Part shown: piece after piece, positions 45,183-54,548 of the stretch
How positions within the stretch are numbered: position 1 is the stretch's first letter
How the letters are laid out: the number at the start of each line of letters is the position of its first letter
DNA from: Gordonia jacobaea
GTDB taxonomy: Bacteria; Actinomycetota; Actinomycetes; Mycobacteriales; Mycobacteriaceae
Length of the DNA stretch: 64,000 bases
Direction of reading: 5' to 3'
NCBI RefSeq assembly: GCF_001186365.1
Contig: NZ_LDTZ01000018.1
Span: 248,001-312,000, forward strand
Position numbers and translations under genes: made by a program
The notes under the pieces: generated by a model
What the model was told of the DNA's origin: nothing
The model's input: only the letters and a program-made list of their open reading frames with translations
Database searches by the model: none

Positions 45183-45998
45183 ATGCGCTCGAAGTTTGTC
45201 GTGTTCTTTTGCGCTCTATGCGTCGTGGTGCCGGGCATCTGGTTCGGCACCGCCACAGCGAAAGCTGACACGGGGGTCACGGTTCTCACCGTCGGACCGA
45301 ATCCGAATGTGGTGTCGGCGCCGATGTCCACCGAGCTGCAGGGGGTCATGTGCAAGGCGCCCAACACGTGCAAATCGGTGTCGTATCAGACGTCGGGATG
45401 GTTGAGTTCGGTCATCAACAGCGGGGTCTCGGCGTTGTCTGCCGCGATCGCCGCGACACCGGGCAAGAAGGCCGTGATGGGATTCTCGCAGGGCGCTCTC
45501 GTCGCGTCAGAATGGCTCAAACGCTATGCGGGAAGCGCGACTTCGCCGGCGGCGTCGGACATGTACTTCGTGTTGCTCGGCAATCCGCAGCACCCACTCA
45601 ATGGGCGTAACACGCTGCAGAAGACCGGGACCCCGACGCCGTACACGAAGTACACGACCGTCGACATCAGCCGTGAGTACGACGGCATGTCCGACTACCC
45701 GAACGACGTCGGCAACACACTCGCCGTGGCGACCTCGCAAGACGGCTACACGTCGATTCACCCGTACTACACCGGCGTCGACCCGAACGCGTCGTCGAAT
45801 CTCGTGAAGCGGACGGGCAACTACACGTTTGTTCTCGTGCCGACCAGCTACCTCCCGCGCTACGAACGGATGCGCAACAGAGGTCTCAGCAAGCTCGCCG
45901 AGCAGGGCAACGCCACGTGGAAACCGGTCGTCGATCGCGGGTACAACCGGGCGGGCTTCACACAACTCGGGAACACCACCGTGGTGCCTGTCCGCTGA
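45183..45998 (+). CDS. Secreted PE-PPE-domain serine hydrolase
   Basis: 271 residues. Sec signal peptide (FVVFFCALCVVVPGIWFGTATAKA, cleavage near residue 28), then the alpha/beta-hydrolase PE-PPE domain: the nucleophile Ser in MGFSQGALVASEWL, the conserved ISREYDGMSDYPND block and HPYYTGVDPN. In mycobacteria this domain is fused to PE or PPE modules and shows esterase activity. Here it stands alone with a signal peptide, as in other Corynebacteriales. The ribosome-binding site AGGGGGGAAA is strong. It lies 76 bp after the mycolyltransferase gene, same strand. Confidence 0.87.
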   Translation: MRSKFVVFFCALCVVVPGIWFGTATAKADTGVTVLTVGPNPNVVSAPMSTELQGVMCKAPNTCKSVSYQTSGWLSSVINSGVSALSAAIAATPGKKAVMGFSQGALVASEWLKRYAGSATSPAASDMYFVLLGNPQHPLNGRNTLQKTGTPTPYTKYTTVDISREYDGMSDYPNDVGNTLAVATSQDGYTSIHPYYTGVDPNASSNLVKRTGNYTFVLVPTSYLPRYERMRNRGLSKLAEQGNATWKPVVDRGYNRAGFTQLGNTTVVPVR

Positions 45999-46029
45999 GG
46001 GATTCCACTCGAATGATGTACTCGAAGGC

Positions 46030-46254
46030 ATGACGCCTTCGCCGAGTGCCCTGATCCTGGCAGCAGATCAGAGCGAGGTGGCAGTGCTCACGCTCGCCAT
46101 CGCGCTTTACTCGGCGGCCATTCTCATCGGGATCGGCGTGGGCATCAATGCGGTCAACCGCAAGCGTCGACGCCTCGCCATCGCGATGGCGATATTCGTC
46201 GGGGTCCTGGTGGTGGCCGGCGTCGTCGTCGCGGTCATGAGCAGCATCCACTGA
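46030..46254 (+). CDS. Small two-helix membrane protein
   Basis: 74 residues from ATG 46030. Two transmembrane helices (VAVLTLAIALYSAAILIGIGVGI and IAMAIFVGVLVVAGVVVAVMS) are joined by a short basic loop (NAVNRKRRRL), predicting an inner-membrane hairpin with the loop in the cytoplasm. No family was recognised. It starts 31 bp after the PE-PPE hydrolase stop and may share its transcript. Confidence 0.6.
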   Translation: MTPSPSALILAADQSEVAVLTLAIALYSAAILIGIGVGINAVNRKRRRLAIAMAIFVGVLVVAGVVVAVMSSIH

Positions 46255-46408
46255 CGGCCAACCCACTGTCCACCTGGTCGACGCCCTGCGTATGCACGAA
46301 CACTCAACGGTTGTCACCGAGCGGGTTTAGACTTCGGCGGTTACGCTCTGCCGCCGGGGGACGCAGCCCGTTGACCCGACGGTGGAATCGACCTGGTCAG
46401 GGGTGTGT

Positions 46409-47950
46409 ATGTCAGAGACGCCGTTCGGTGGTTTGAGTCGTCGCGAGTTCTTGTCGAGAGTTGCCGCGGTCGGCGGCGGCGCACTGCTCACGTCATGGGC
46501 AGCACCGATCATCGACAAGGCCTACGCCCAGGCCGACCCTGCGGGCACCGGGTCGCTCGACGACATCGAGCACATCGTGCTGTTCATGCAGGAGAACCGG
46601 AGTTTCGATCACTACTTCGGCACCTACTCGGGTGTTCGTGGATTCGGCGAGTCGACGCCGCTGTGGCGTCAACGCGGCTGGGCACCCGGCGTCGGACCGA
46701 CCAAGTCGGGATACACGATGCCGTTCCGCCTCGACACCGAGAACGACGCCAACCTCGACGGCGAGTGCATCAACGACCCCGATCATTCATGGGCGGGGCT
46801 CCACCACGCCTGGAACGGCGGCCGCAACGACGGTTGGCTCCCGATGTCGATCGATTCGGTCGGCCCGGCCAACGCGCCTGCCCTCATGGGCTACTACGAG
46901 CGTGAGGACATCCCCGTCCACCGCACGCTCGCCGAGGCGTTCACCATCTGCGATGCCTACCACTGTTCGGTACTCGGACCCACCGACCCCAATCGACTGT
47001 ACTGGATGAGCGCAACGCTCGACCCCGAGGGCACGCACGGTGGCCCACTTCTCGAAACACCAACGCTCATACCCAAATTCGCCTATAGCTGGCGCACCAT
47101 GCCGGAGAACCTCAGAGACGCGGGCGTGAGCTGGAAGATCTACAACAACAAAGACCTCGGACCGGTCTCGTCGGTTGTCCTCGACGGCATGATGGGCTGT
47201 TTCAAGCAGGCGCAGAATCCCAACTCGGAGCTGGCTCGACGCGGTATCGACCCGACCTACCCGAACGACTTCCGCGCCGACGTCGCAGCCAACCGGCTAC
47301 CCAAGGTGTCGTGGGTCGTCCCGCCGGCGATGGAATGCGAACATCCCGCGCTACCCGCGGCTTTGGGCGCTGTGGGCATTGTGCAACTGCTCGACATCCT
47401 GACGTCGAATCCCGCTGTCTGGGAGAAGACCGCGCTGATCATCAGCTACGACGAGAACGGCGGCTTCTTCGACCACGTCGTCCCGCCGACAGCTCCCCCC
47501 GGCACCAAAGGCGAGTACGTCAGCGTGCCCAACATCGGCAAAGTCTCGTCGTCGAAAGGCATCCGCGGGCCGATCGGACTCGGCTACCGCGTGCCGTGCT
47601 TCGTGATCTCCCCCTACAGTCGTGGTGGACTCGTCGCGCGCGAAACCTTCGACCACACTTCGCAATTGCGACTCATCGAGAAGCGCTTCGGCGTCGACGT
47701 CCCGAACCTGACCGCGTGGCGCAGGCAAACCGTCGGCGACATGACGACGGCGTTCGATTTCGCCCATCGACCGAACTCCGCGCGACCCCGCCTCGGCGAC
47801 CCGAATCCCAAGGCGCAGAACGCCCTGCTGAAATGCGGCCCCAACATCGCTGCGGGTACGGCCGGGTACGGCAAGCCATACCCGGTGCCGCCCAACAGCA
47901 TGCCGCGTCAGCAGCCCGGCACTCGTAGGTCGCCGAGCGGCATCGTCTGA
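46409..47950 (+). CDS. Tat-exported phospholipase C (non-haemolytic, acid-phosphatase-like family)
   Basis: 513 residues. Twin-arginine signal [20 protein letters not shown] (residues 7-26) with an Ala-rich end at KAYAQA. The catalytic phosphoesterase domain has the PLC/AcpA blocks [20 protein letters not shown] (the nucleophile region), [38 protein letters not shown] and SPYSRGGLV. Relatives are the M. tuberculosis plcABCD products, which hydrolyse phosphatidylcholine. The C-terminal sugar-binding-like domains of Pseudomonas PlcH/N are absent. [14 protein letters not shown] starts at ATG 46409 after AGGGGTGT. It closes the exported-enzyme run and is convergent with the next gene, 5 bp away. 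Confidence 0.9.
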   Translation: MSETPFGGLSRREFLSRVAAVGGGALLTSWAAPIIDKAYAQADPAGTGSLDDIEHIVLFMQENRSFDHYFGTYSGVRGFGESTPLWRQRGWAPGVGPTKSGYTMPFRLDTENDANLDGECINDPDHSWAGLHHAWNGGRNDGWLPMSIDSVGPANAPALMGYYEREDIPVHRTLAEAFTICDAYHCSVLGPTDPNRLYWMSATLDPEGTHGGPLLETPTLIPKFAYSWRTMPENLRDAGVSWKIYNNKDLGPVSSVVLDGMMGCFKQAQNPNSELARRGIDPTYPNDFRADVAANRLPKVSWVVPPAMECEHPALPAALGAVGIVQLLDILTSNPAVWEKTALIISYDENGGFFDHVVPPTAPPGTKGEYVSVPNIGKVSSSKGIRGPIGLGYRVPCFVISPYSRGGLVARETFDHTSQLRLIEKRFGVDVPNLTAWRRQTVGDMTTAFDFAHRPNSARPRLGDPNPKAQNALLKCGPNIAAGTAGYGKPYPVPPNSMPRQQPGTRRSPSGIV

Positions 47951-47955
47951 CACGC

Positions 47956-49107
47956 TCACGCTGCTGCCGGTAGACGTCCGTCGAGAACCGCCGCGACGGT
48001 CCGCGTGAACACGGTCGTCCATGCGGTGACGAGAACGCCGAGAAGCAACGCCGCGGCAATGCGAAACATGGTGGAGTCCAACGCTGTTCCCAGTGCTGCC
48101 AGGCCGGTCACGCAGGTGCCGATCGGAAAGGTGAAGCTCCACCACGTCAACGCGAACGGCATCGAACGACGAATGTTGTGCACGGTGACAGCAGTGGCGA
48201 GCGCGAACATCACCACGCCCAAGCCCGTCGCCGCGACCCCGTAACCGATACCGAAGACCCGCAGACCCGTTGCGATGGTGTGGGAATCGGACGAATGCCA
48301 GGCGAGTGCGGAGTCGGCATGAGCGGCAAGTGAATTCGCGGCCGTGACGGATTGACCTATGACGCCGAGCGTGATCCAGATCGTCGGCGTCGCACACCCG
48401 GTGGGCACGGTCCCGTGAACCAGGCGACCATAGATCATCGAGAGCGTGATCAGCCCCAGAAACAAGCTGAGTCCGAACAGCAAGTAGCACAACAGCAGAA
48501 AGCCCACTCGCCACTGCCCGGCCGGAACGTGGTCGACCAGCAGCGCGCCCGTCGTCGCCGACACCATCGGCGGGACGACCGGCATCAGCCATGCGGGTAG
48601 CGCGACGAGATCGGAGCGTCGTCGATGGCGCGTCATCATGAGAAACGGCACGGCGATCGCCGTCCCGAGCCCCAGGAGAGTCCCGACCGACCACAGCGCC
48701 GCGTCGACGACGACCGCCGCGTCAGTCCCGAGGATCGACGACCCGACAGTGATGGTGCCCGCTCCGACGGTCAGCAGCGCCATCGGGATCGCGCCGTAGA
48801 ACTGAACCATCACGGGGTCGGCGGCGTAGCGTCGTGCCTGCTTCGGATGCCTTGCCCAATGCACACCGAAAGCCGCGGTGATCACCACAAGCAGCACCGC
48901 CGCGAGCAACCAGATCGCCGTCGCGAAGCCGCGGACCGCCGAGAGATCTCCGGCAACGCTGATCGCCGACGTCGCCACGATCCCCGTACCCATCACCGCC
49001 GCGAACCAGTTGGGCGTGATGTGAGCAAACGCTTCTGCGCGACGCTTCGCCGACGACCGGCTCAACGGAACGTCGGGGGCCAGCGGACGGTCGAGGATCT
49101 CGGTCAT
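47956..49107 (-). CDS. SLAC1/TDT (TehA-type) anion or dicarboxylate transporter
   Basis: 383 residues with about ten hydrophobic segments. The opening block FAHITPNWFAAVMGTGIVAT and later LPAWLMPVVPPMVSATTGALL, FLGLITLSMIYGRLVHG and TWWSFTFPIGTCVTG are typical of the tellurite-resistance/dicarboxylate transporter superfamily, which includes C4-dicarboxylate, sulfite and chloride exporters or channels. The substrate is unresolved. ATG 49105-49107 is preferred over one four codons upstream because GGGAATC precedes it. The 21-bp repeat array begins 84 bp upstream of the start. Confidence 0.86.
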   Translation of the reverse strand: MTEILDRPLAPDVPLSRSSAKRRAEAFAHITPNWFAAVMGTGIVATSAISVAGDLSAVRGFATAIWLLAAVLLVVITAAFGVHWARHPKQARRYAADPVMVQFYGAIPMALLTVGAGTITVGSSILGTDAAVVVDAALWSVGTLLGLGTAIAVPFLMMTRHRRRSDLVALPAWLMPVVPPMVSATTGALLVDHVPAGQWRVGFLLLCYLLFGLSLFLGLITLSMIYGRLVHGTVPTGCATPTIWITLGVIGQSVTAANSLAAHADSALAWHSSDSHTIATGLRVFGIGYGVAATGLGVVMFALATAVTVHNIRRSMPFALTWWSFTFPIGTCVTGLAALGTALDSTMFRIAAALLLGVLVTAWTTVFTRTVAAVLDGRLPAAA

Positions 49108-49190
49108 GATTCCCAGCATCGGCGTGCGGCCGACGTGCCGGAAGACGGCTCAGCATTGTGGGGTCACAAGCAGTGCTTGTGGCCCTGCAC

Positions 49191-49328
49191 GCACACTCGA
49201 CGCGACGGGCGCCCGCTCGACGAAATACAGCGCCCACTCGACGCCACGGGGCGCCCACTCGACCGCACTTCCCCGCCGAGTGGGCGCCTCGTTCAGCCGA
49301 GTGGGCGCTGCGTTCAGCCGACTGGGCA
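49191..49328. repeat. Second 21-bp repeat array, with head-to-head inversion
   Basis: Four units face forward from 49191 (for example GCGCCCACTCGACGCCACGG at 49230 and GCGCCCACTCGACCGCACTT at 49251). After ~49272 about three units run in reverse (GCCGAGTGGGCGC, TTCAGCCGAGTGGGCGC, TTCAGCCGACTGGGCA). The core GCGCCCACTCGAC/GGC and the 21-bp period match the array at 6610-6775. The reversed units start 2 bp after the stop of the ABM gene, and the opposed halves could form a long hairpin in RNA or DNA. Confidence 0.85.
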
Positions 49329-49330
49329 GG

Positions 49331-49651
49331 TCAGTCGACGGCCATCTCGCCGAGTTCCGACCAGCCGTCGGCGTCGACGGTGGTGTTGATGATTGCCGGG
49401 GTCGCGACGAGGAACTGCGGGAGGTCGGCGGTCGCCTTCTTGAAGTGATCGCTCGAGACGTGAGCGACGGCGGCGTCGTCGTCAAAGGCCTCGATCAGGA
49501 CGTACTCGTTGGGGTCGTCGAGGCTGCGTGACCACGTGAACCATTTGTTGCCGGGCTCCGATCGTGTTGCCTCGGTGAACTCGGCAACCAGGTCGGGCCA
49601 CTGATCTGCGTACTCGGGCTTGATCTGCCATTTGGCGACGATGTGGATCAT
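49331..49651 (-). CDS. Antibiotic-biosynthesis-monooxygenase (ABM/YgiN-like) domain protein
   Basis: 106 residues. The ferredoxin-like ABM fold is indicated by MIHIVAKWQIKPEYADQWPD, EPGNKWFTWSRSLDDPNEYVLIEAFDDDAAVAHV and the SSDHFKKATADLP helix. The central Trp/Phe and His positions are typical. Family members act on quinones, haem or polyketides without cofactors, or have no known substrate. It stands alone; its stop abuts the 21-bp repeat array and its start is divergent from the aldehyde dehydrogenase gene, 154 bp away. Confidence 0.85.
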   Translation of the reverse strand: MIHIVAKWQIKPEYADQWPDLVAEFTEATRSEPGNKWFTWSRSLDDPNEYVLIEAFDDDAAVAHVSSDHFKKATADLPQFLVATPAIINTTVDADGWSELGEMAVD

Positions 49652-49805
49652 GCATCCAGCCTAGGTCGGCCTCGCAACACCGTGGAACGGTTGCTATGTC
49701 TCATTGTGAGAACAGCGATCGCGGGAGACCGACGGAGAGACGCCTTGCGTCACTCAACGACGGCGAGCGTAACTTGGGTCACACAGCACCACAGGAGGAG
49801 AAGCG

Positions 49806-51230
49806 ATGCGCGAGATCACCAAGTTCTACGTCGACGGTCAGTGGGTGGAGCCCACCGAGTTGAACCTCATCGACGTGATCAACCCGGCGACCGAGAAAGC
49901 CGCGGGCCACGTGGCTCTGGGCACGGCCGCAGACGTCGACGCCGCCGTGAGCGCAGCGCGACGCGCCTTCGCTACGTGGGGGCGCAGCTCCGTCGACGAC
50001 AGGCTCGCCGTACTCAACGCCATCATCGCCGAGTATCAGAAGCGCGCAGACGACCTCGCCGACGCCGTCACCGAGGAGATGGGTGCTCCCGCGGGATTGG
50101 CGCAGGCCGCACAGGTACCGATCGGTCTCGGACACCTCATGACCGCCGCGGCGGCGCTGCCCGAGTACCGCTTCGCGGAGGATCGTCGAACCTCTCGAAT
50201 CGTCAAAGAGCCCATCGGTGTCTGCGGATTCATCACGCCGTGGAACTGGCCGCTCAATCAGGTCATGTGCAAGGTGGCACCCGCGTTGGCCACCGGCTGC
50301 ACGATGGTGCTGAAGCCTTCCGAGGTCGCGCCCTTCTCGGCCGCGATCGTCGCCGAGATCTTCGACGCCGCAGGCGTTCCCGCGGGCGTCTTCAATCTGG
50401 TCAACGGTGACGGACCCGGCGTCGGGTCGGCGTTGGCGGCCCACCCCGGCATCGACATGATCTCCTTCACCGGCAGCACCCGTGCGGGTATCGAGGTCGC
50501 GCGCACCGCGGCGCCGACCGTCAAACGCGTCGCGCAGGAACTGGGCGGCAAGAGCCCCAACATCATCCTCGACGACGACGACCTCGCACAGAACGTCGCA
50601 GGCGGCGTCGCGTCGGTCATGCTCAACTCCGGACAGTCCTGCAACGCACCCACCCGCATGCTGGTCCCCAACTCACGCCTCGACGACGTCGTCGAGGCCG
50701 TGAAGTCGGTCGAACCCTCACTGACAGTGGGAGATCCGACGAGCAAGGTGCGTCTCGGCCCGGTCGTCTCGGAGCCGCAGTTCGAGAAGATCCAGGGGCT
50801 CATCGAGCGCGCAATCGACGACGGCGCGACCCCGGTCATCGGTGGTGCCGGTAGGCCGGACGATCTGCCGACCGGCTACTACGTGCGTCCGACCGTCTTC
50901 TCCGGCGTGACCAACGACATGGAGATCGCGCAGACCGAGGTGTTCGGGCCCGTGCTGGTCGTCATCGGCTACGACGACATCGACGAGGCCCTCGAGATCG
51001 CCAACGACACCGAGTACGGCCTCGCGGGATACGTCTCGGGCAAGGATCTCGACGAGGTACGTCGGATCGGCGAACGTATCCGCGCCGGATCGATCTCCCT
51101 CAACGGAGCGCAACTCGATCCGTCGGCACCGTTCGGCGGCTACAAGCAGAGCGGCAACGGCCGCGAGTGGAGCGACTACGCATTCGACGAGTTCCTCGAG
51201 GTGAAGTCGCTCTTGGGCTACGACGCCTGA
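49806..51230 (+). CDS. Aldehyde dehydrogenase (NAD(P)+)
   Basis: 474 residues. Complete ALDH signature: ITPWNWPLNQVMCKVAPALATG, cofactor loop SFTGSTRAG, general-base Glu in QELGGKSPN and the nucleophile Cys in NSGQSCNAPTRM; EVFGPVL and the C-terminal FGGYKQSGNGRE also fit. It oxidises an aldehyde to the acid; the substrate is unknown. A strong CAGGAGGAGAA site precedes the ATG at 49806. A terminator hairpin follows. It is divergent from the small ABM protein. Confidence 0.93.
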   Translation: MREITKFYVDGQWVEPTELNLIDVINPATEKAAGHVALGTAADVDAAVSAARRAFATWGRSSVDDRLAVLNAIIAEYQKRADDLADAVTEEMGAPAGLAQAAQVPIGLGHLMTAAAALPEYRFAEDRRTSRIVKEPIGVCGFITPWNWPLNQVMCKVAPALATGCTMVLKPSEVAPFSAAIVAEIFDAAGVPAGVFNLVNGDGPGVGSALAAHPGIDMISFTGSTRAGIEVARTAAPTVKRVAQELGGKSPNIILDDDDLAQNVAGGVASVMLNSGQSCNAPTRMLVPNSRLDDVVEAVKSVEPSLTVGDPTSKVRLGPVVSEPQFEKIQGLIERAIDDGATPVIGGAGRPDDLPTGYYVRPTVFSGVTNDMEIAQTEVFGPVLVVIGYDDIDEALEIANDTEYGLAGYVSGKDLDEVRRIGERIRAGSISLNGAQLDPSAPFGGYKQSGNGREWSDYAFDEFLEVKSLLGYDA

Positions 51231-51234
51231 GCCT

Positions 51235-51273
51235 GCGTATCCGGATGGGTCACACATGCCCATCCGGATACGC
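51235..51273. terminator. Terminator after the aldehyde dehydrogenase
   Basis: Perfect 15-bp inverted repeat GCGTATCCGGATGGG / CCCATCCGGATACGC with a 9-nt loop, 4 bp after the stop codon. Confidence 0.8.
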
Positions 51274-51332
51274 TGTGGGTAACGAAGACTCGGTGACAGT
51301 CGCACATTAGGTCGACCCCGCGAGGAGCCCAG

Positions 51333-52565
51333 ATGACCGTTGCCCGTGACATCGCCGACGTGATCGAACACCACATCGGCGGTGAGATCCCAGTACATCT
51401 CACCGCGTGGGACGGCAGCGTCGTCGGCCCGGACAACGCTCCCCACGTTGCCATCTACAGTGCCGATGCGCTCCGTCGAATCATCTGGCATCCAGGCGAA
51501 CTCGGTGCAGCCCAGGCGTACGTCACCGGCGAACTCGACGTTGTCGACGATCTCGACGACGCCCTCACCCACGTGTGGGAGGTCGCCGCTGCTCGCGGAC
51601 TCTCCGGTATCCGACCCTCGCCGCGTGTCCTTTTCGACGTCGCGCGACTGGCTCTCCGCTACCGACTTCTCGGCCTCCCCAAAGCTCCACCCGCCAGCCA
51701 GGCACGGGTGCGGGGCCGTCTGCACTCCCGCGCTCGCGACCGCGCCGCGATCAGCCACCACTACGACCTGTCGAACGACTTCTACGAGCTGATCCTCGAC
51801 GAGCACATGGCGTACTCGAGCGCCTACTGGACGTCGGACAATCCCGAGTACACGCTCGCCGACGCACAGGCGGACAAACTCGATCGCGTCTGCCGCAAGG
51901 TGGGCCTGGATTCGGCTGCCGGACAGCGATTCCTGGACATCGGGTGCGGGTGGGGCTCGCTATCGCTCTATGCGGCAGAGCATTTCGACGCACGAGTGGT
52001 CGGCGTGACCATCTCGCGCGAACAGAAGGCATTCATCGACGAGCGCATCGCGCAGCGCGGTCTGGCCGACCGCGTCGAGATCCGCGTGCAGGACTATCGC
52101 GAGATCCCCGACCCTCCTTTCGACGCCGTGGCGTCGCTGGAGATGGGCGAGCACGTCGGCGAGCAGAACTATGCAACATACGCACAGGTGTTGCGCGACA
52201 AGGTCATTCCCGGTGGACGTGTGTGCATCCAGCAGATGTCACGCCCCGAGGGTAAGCATCCCGGCGGCGGCCCGTTCATCGAGTCGTTCATCGCACCCGA
52301 CATGTACATGCGCCCCGTCGACCGAACCGTGCAGTACCTGACCGATGCCGGACTCCGCGTCGACGACGTCGAGGAGATGGCCGAGCAATACGTTCGGACC
52401 GTCGACGTCTGGTACGACACCTTCGAGAAGAACTGGGCACGCGCCGTCGACCTGGTCGGCGACGAAATGGCCCGTGTGTGGCGGCTCTACCTCGTCGGCG
52501 GACGCATGGCCTTCCGCGACGGTCGCATGGGCGTCGAGCAGATCACGGCGACGAGGCCGCGTTAG
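51333..52565 (+). CDS. Cyclopropane-fatty-acid-synthase-like SAM methyltransferase (UfaA1-like)
   Basis: 410 residues. An N-terminal accessory region (~1-110) is followed by the CFA/MMA synthase domain: ISHHYDLSNDFYELILDEHMAYSSAYW, SAM motif I FLDIGCGWGSLSLYAA, the VGVTISREQ block, ASLEMGEHVG (containing the conserved Glu) and FIESFIAPDMYM. Such enzymes methylate or cyclopropanate the double bond of phospholipid-bound fatty acids; the UfaA1 branch is linked to 10-methyl (tuberculostearic) fatty acids in mycobacteria and relatives. No partner reductase gene is adjacent. GAGGAGCC precedes the ATG at 51333. Its last 4 bases overlap the convergent lipase gene. Confidence 0.88.
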   Translation: MTVARDIADVIEHHIGGEIPVHLTAWDGSVVGPDNAPHVAIYSADALRRIIWHPGELGAAQAYVTGELDVVDDLDDALTHVWEVAAARGLSGIRPSPRVLFDVARLALRYRLLGLPKAPPASQARVRGRLHSRARDRAAISHHYDLSNDFYELILDEHMAYSSAYWTSDNPEYTLADAQADKLDRVCRKVGLDSAAGQRFLDIGCGWGSLSLYAAEHFDARVVGVTISREQKAFIDERIAQRGLADRVEIRVQDYREIPDPPFDAVASLEMGEHVGEQNYATYAQVLRDKVIPGGRVCIQQMSRPEGKHPGGGPFIESFIAPDMYMRPVDRTVQYLTDAGLRVDDVEEMAEQYVRTVDVWYDTFEKNWARAVDLVGDEMARVWRLYLVGGRMAFRDGRMGVEQITATRPR

Positions 52566-53431
52566 CCCTGTGCTTGCGTGACGTGCCCCTCGAGCCACCC
52601 GAGCGTCGTTGAGAGCACCTTGTCCTGCTCCGGCTCGTTGAAGATCTCGTGGTAGAGATCATCGAAGATGACGAGTGTCTTGTCGTCGGAGCCTGCGAGG
52701 CGTTCAACCATCTCGCTGCCTGCCGGGTTGGTCAGCCGGTCGGCCGAACCGTGCATCACGAGGAGTGGGATCGTCAGCGATCCCACGCGGTCGGGGAAGC
52801 TCTGCATCGTCGACAGCATCTCCGCGCCCAACCGCGCCGGAATACGTGCGCGCGTCACCAGCGGGTCGGCTTGGTACGCGGCGACGACGTCGGGATCGCG
52901 AGAGACGGCCGTCGAATCCAACGCGATGGTCGGCAGCCAGGGCGCGACCTTGCCGAGAACCTGCGAGACGGCGATGACCGGGCCCGGCATGTCGTCGCCG
53001 GGCATCACGGCGGCACCCGAAAGGATCAGTCCGTCGAGTTTGTCCTGATGGTCGAGTGCGTAGTCGAGCGCGATGCAGCCGCCCATGCTGTGTCCGAGCA
53101 GATAGGTGGGCAGTCCGTCGATCGCGGTCTGCGTGACGACGGTGTCGAGATCATCACTGAATTGCTTGAATGACTTGATACGCAACCGTTTTCCACCGGA
53201 CCGGCCGTGCCCGAGGTGATCAGGTATGGCGACGGAGAAACCGGCGTCGGTGAACACCTTCGCGACATGCGCATAGCGTCCGCCGTGCTCGCCGAGGCCG
53301 TGTGCGACGACGACGAGTCCGCGCGGACTCGCGGGCGTGAGGGTTGTGTAGAAGATCTGCTCACCGTGCTTGCCGGAGAAGGTGCGCTCTTCGCTCGTGA
53401 CGCCAGGTGTGCCGTCTGCGCTGTCAGCCAT
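52562..53431 (-). CDS. Monoacylglycerol lipase-like alpha/beta hydrolase (Rv0183-like)
   Basis: 289 residues of the serine aminopeptidase S33/lysophospholipase family: oxyanion-hole HGLGEHGGRY, DHLGHGRSGG, nucleophile elbow GHSMGG (Ser ~117), VMHGSADRLTNP (Asp) and YHEIFNEPE (His). This set matches monoacylglycerol lipases, and the mycobacterial homologue Rv0183 hydrolyses monoacylglycerols (recalled). No signal peptide. The start ATG (53429-53431) has a weak upstream site. It converges on the fatty-acid methyltransferase with a 4-bp overlap. Confidence 0.9.
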   Translation of the reverse strand: MADSADGTPGVTSEERTFSGKHGEQIFYTTLTPASPRGLVVVAHGLGEHGGRYAHVAKVFTDAGFSVAIPDHLGHGRSGGKRLRIKSFKQFSDDLDTVVTQTAIDGLPTYLLGHSMGGCIALDYALDHQDKLDGLILSGAAVMPGDDMPGPVIAVSQVLGKVAPWLPTIALDSTAVSRDPDVVAAYQADPLVTRARIPARLGAEMLSTMQSFPDRVGSLTIPLLVMHGSADRLTNPAGSEMVERLAGSDDKTLVIFDDLYHEIFNEPEQDKVLSTTLGWLEGHVTQAQG

Positions 53432-53512
53432 TCGGCCATTATTGCTTACCGCGCGGCCCGATCAGCAAGTTCGGGCCAAGCACTACCCGTGCACATCAGC
53501 CACCGATCGGCG

Positions 53513-54346
53513 TCAGACGCCGACCCCGACGAACTTCTCCGATGCCGTCCAGAGCCCGTCGATGAGGTCGCGGCGGCTTGCCTGCTTGTTTTCCCGACCA
53601 TTGGGCTTGAGACGGTCGAAGTAGACGCCGTTGATCTCGGGGTCGGCACCACGACGCGCCAGTGCGATGAGCGGCTGCGCACCCTGCTCGGGGGTGATCG
53701 TTCCGAACCGCTTCAAGGGTGTGCGGTAGAACAGTCCGACGAAGGCAGAGTCCCGACCGAAGCTGCTGGCGACCACACCGGGGTGTACGGCAGCCGAGAC
53801 GATCCCGTCGTCGCGCCATCGATCGGCGATACCCCTGGTGAACATGATGTTCTCCAATTTGCTTGTCCCGTAGCACCGTAACTCGATGGTGCGTCGTCGC
53901 TCGAAGTCCAGGTCGGTGAGATCCACGCTGCCGGCCAGGTTGCCGAAGCTCGAGGTGTTGACCACCAGCGCGCCGCCGTCGGCAGCCAACTGCTCCCTGA
54001 GGAGGTTCGTCAGGAGAAACCCGCTGAGGTGATTGATCTGGAAGTTCGGCTCGTGGCCGTCCGCGGTCTTCTGTGCCGGCGAGAACGTGCCGCCCGCGTT
54101 GTTGAGCAGCACATCGATGGAATCGACCCGTGCGGCGATGTCGCCGGCAAGAGCGCGCACCTCGTCGAGGCGCGCATAGTCGGCGGTGAACGCCGTCGCA
54201 CCCACCTCTGCCGCCACAGCCTTCGTCTTCTCCTCCGACCGTCCGACAATGATCAGGTCGACGTCGGGTCCGGCGAGCTCGCGTGCGGCGACAGCTCCTA
54301 TGCCGTCGCTGGCGCCGGTGATCACGATCGTCCGTGTGTCTGCCAC
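53513..54346 (-). CDS. Short-chain dehydrogenase/reductase
   Basis: 277 residues. Cofactor motif TGASDGIG near residue 10, NNAG at ~80, and the region where the active-site tetrad is expected: VVNTSSFGN, then CYGTSKLENIMF, giving the Tyr-x-x-x-Lys pair. Arg in the second strand (VGRSEEK) suggests NADP preference. The substrate is unknown; retinol-dehydrogenase-like SDRs with NNAGGTFSP are close in pattern. GTG 54344-54346 follows GGGGGAACC and places the TGxxxGIG motif normally; longer in-frame starts would add a Cys/Pro-rich, non-homologous extension. Divergent from the acyl-CoA dehydrogenase. Confidence 0.88.
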   Translation of the reverse strand: MADTRTIVITGASDGIGAVAARELAGPDVDLIIVGRSEEKTKAVAAEVGATAFTADYARLDEVRALAGDIAARVDSIDVLLNNAGGTFSPAQKTADGHEPNFQINHLSGFLLTNLLREQLAADGGALVVNTSSFGNLAGSVDLTDLDFERRRTIELRCYGTSKLENIMFTRGIADRWRDDGIVSAAVHPGVVASSFGRDSAFVGLFYRTPLKRFGTITPEQGAQPLIALARRGADPEINGVYFDRLKPNGRENKQASRRDLIDGLWTASEKFVGVGV

Positions 54347-54548
54347 TGAGGTTCCCCCGCTTGTGTCGTCGGGCCTCGTGCCCGAGTGCTTTCCATCAGG
54401 TCTACACGGTGTCCCGTCGGGCGTGTGGCATGAGCACATGCCTCACGCGCGCCGGAACCCCGCTCCTTCCAAGAACTCGACGACCCCTCGCCAAGGCGAC
54501 GCCATTGATCGCGGGAGGCGCGGTCTCCGCGTTTGATAATTTCCAGAC

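Noticed and set aside
50718..51806. 362-codon minus-strand open frame
   Set aside because: Antisense to the aldehyde dehydrogenase and the methyltransferase, crosses their terminator hairpin, and has no motifs.
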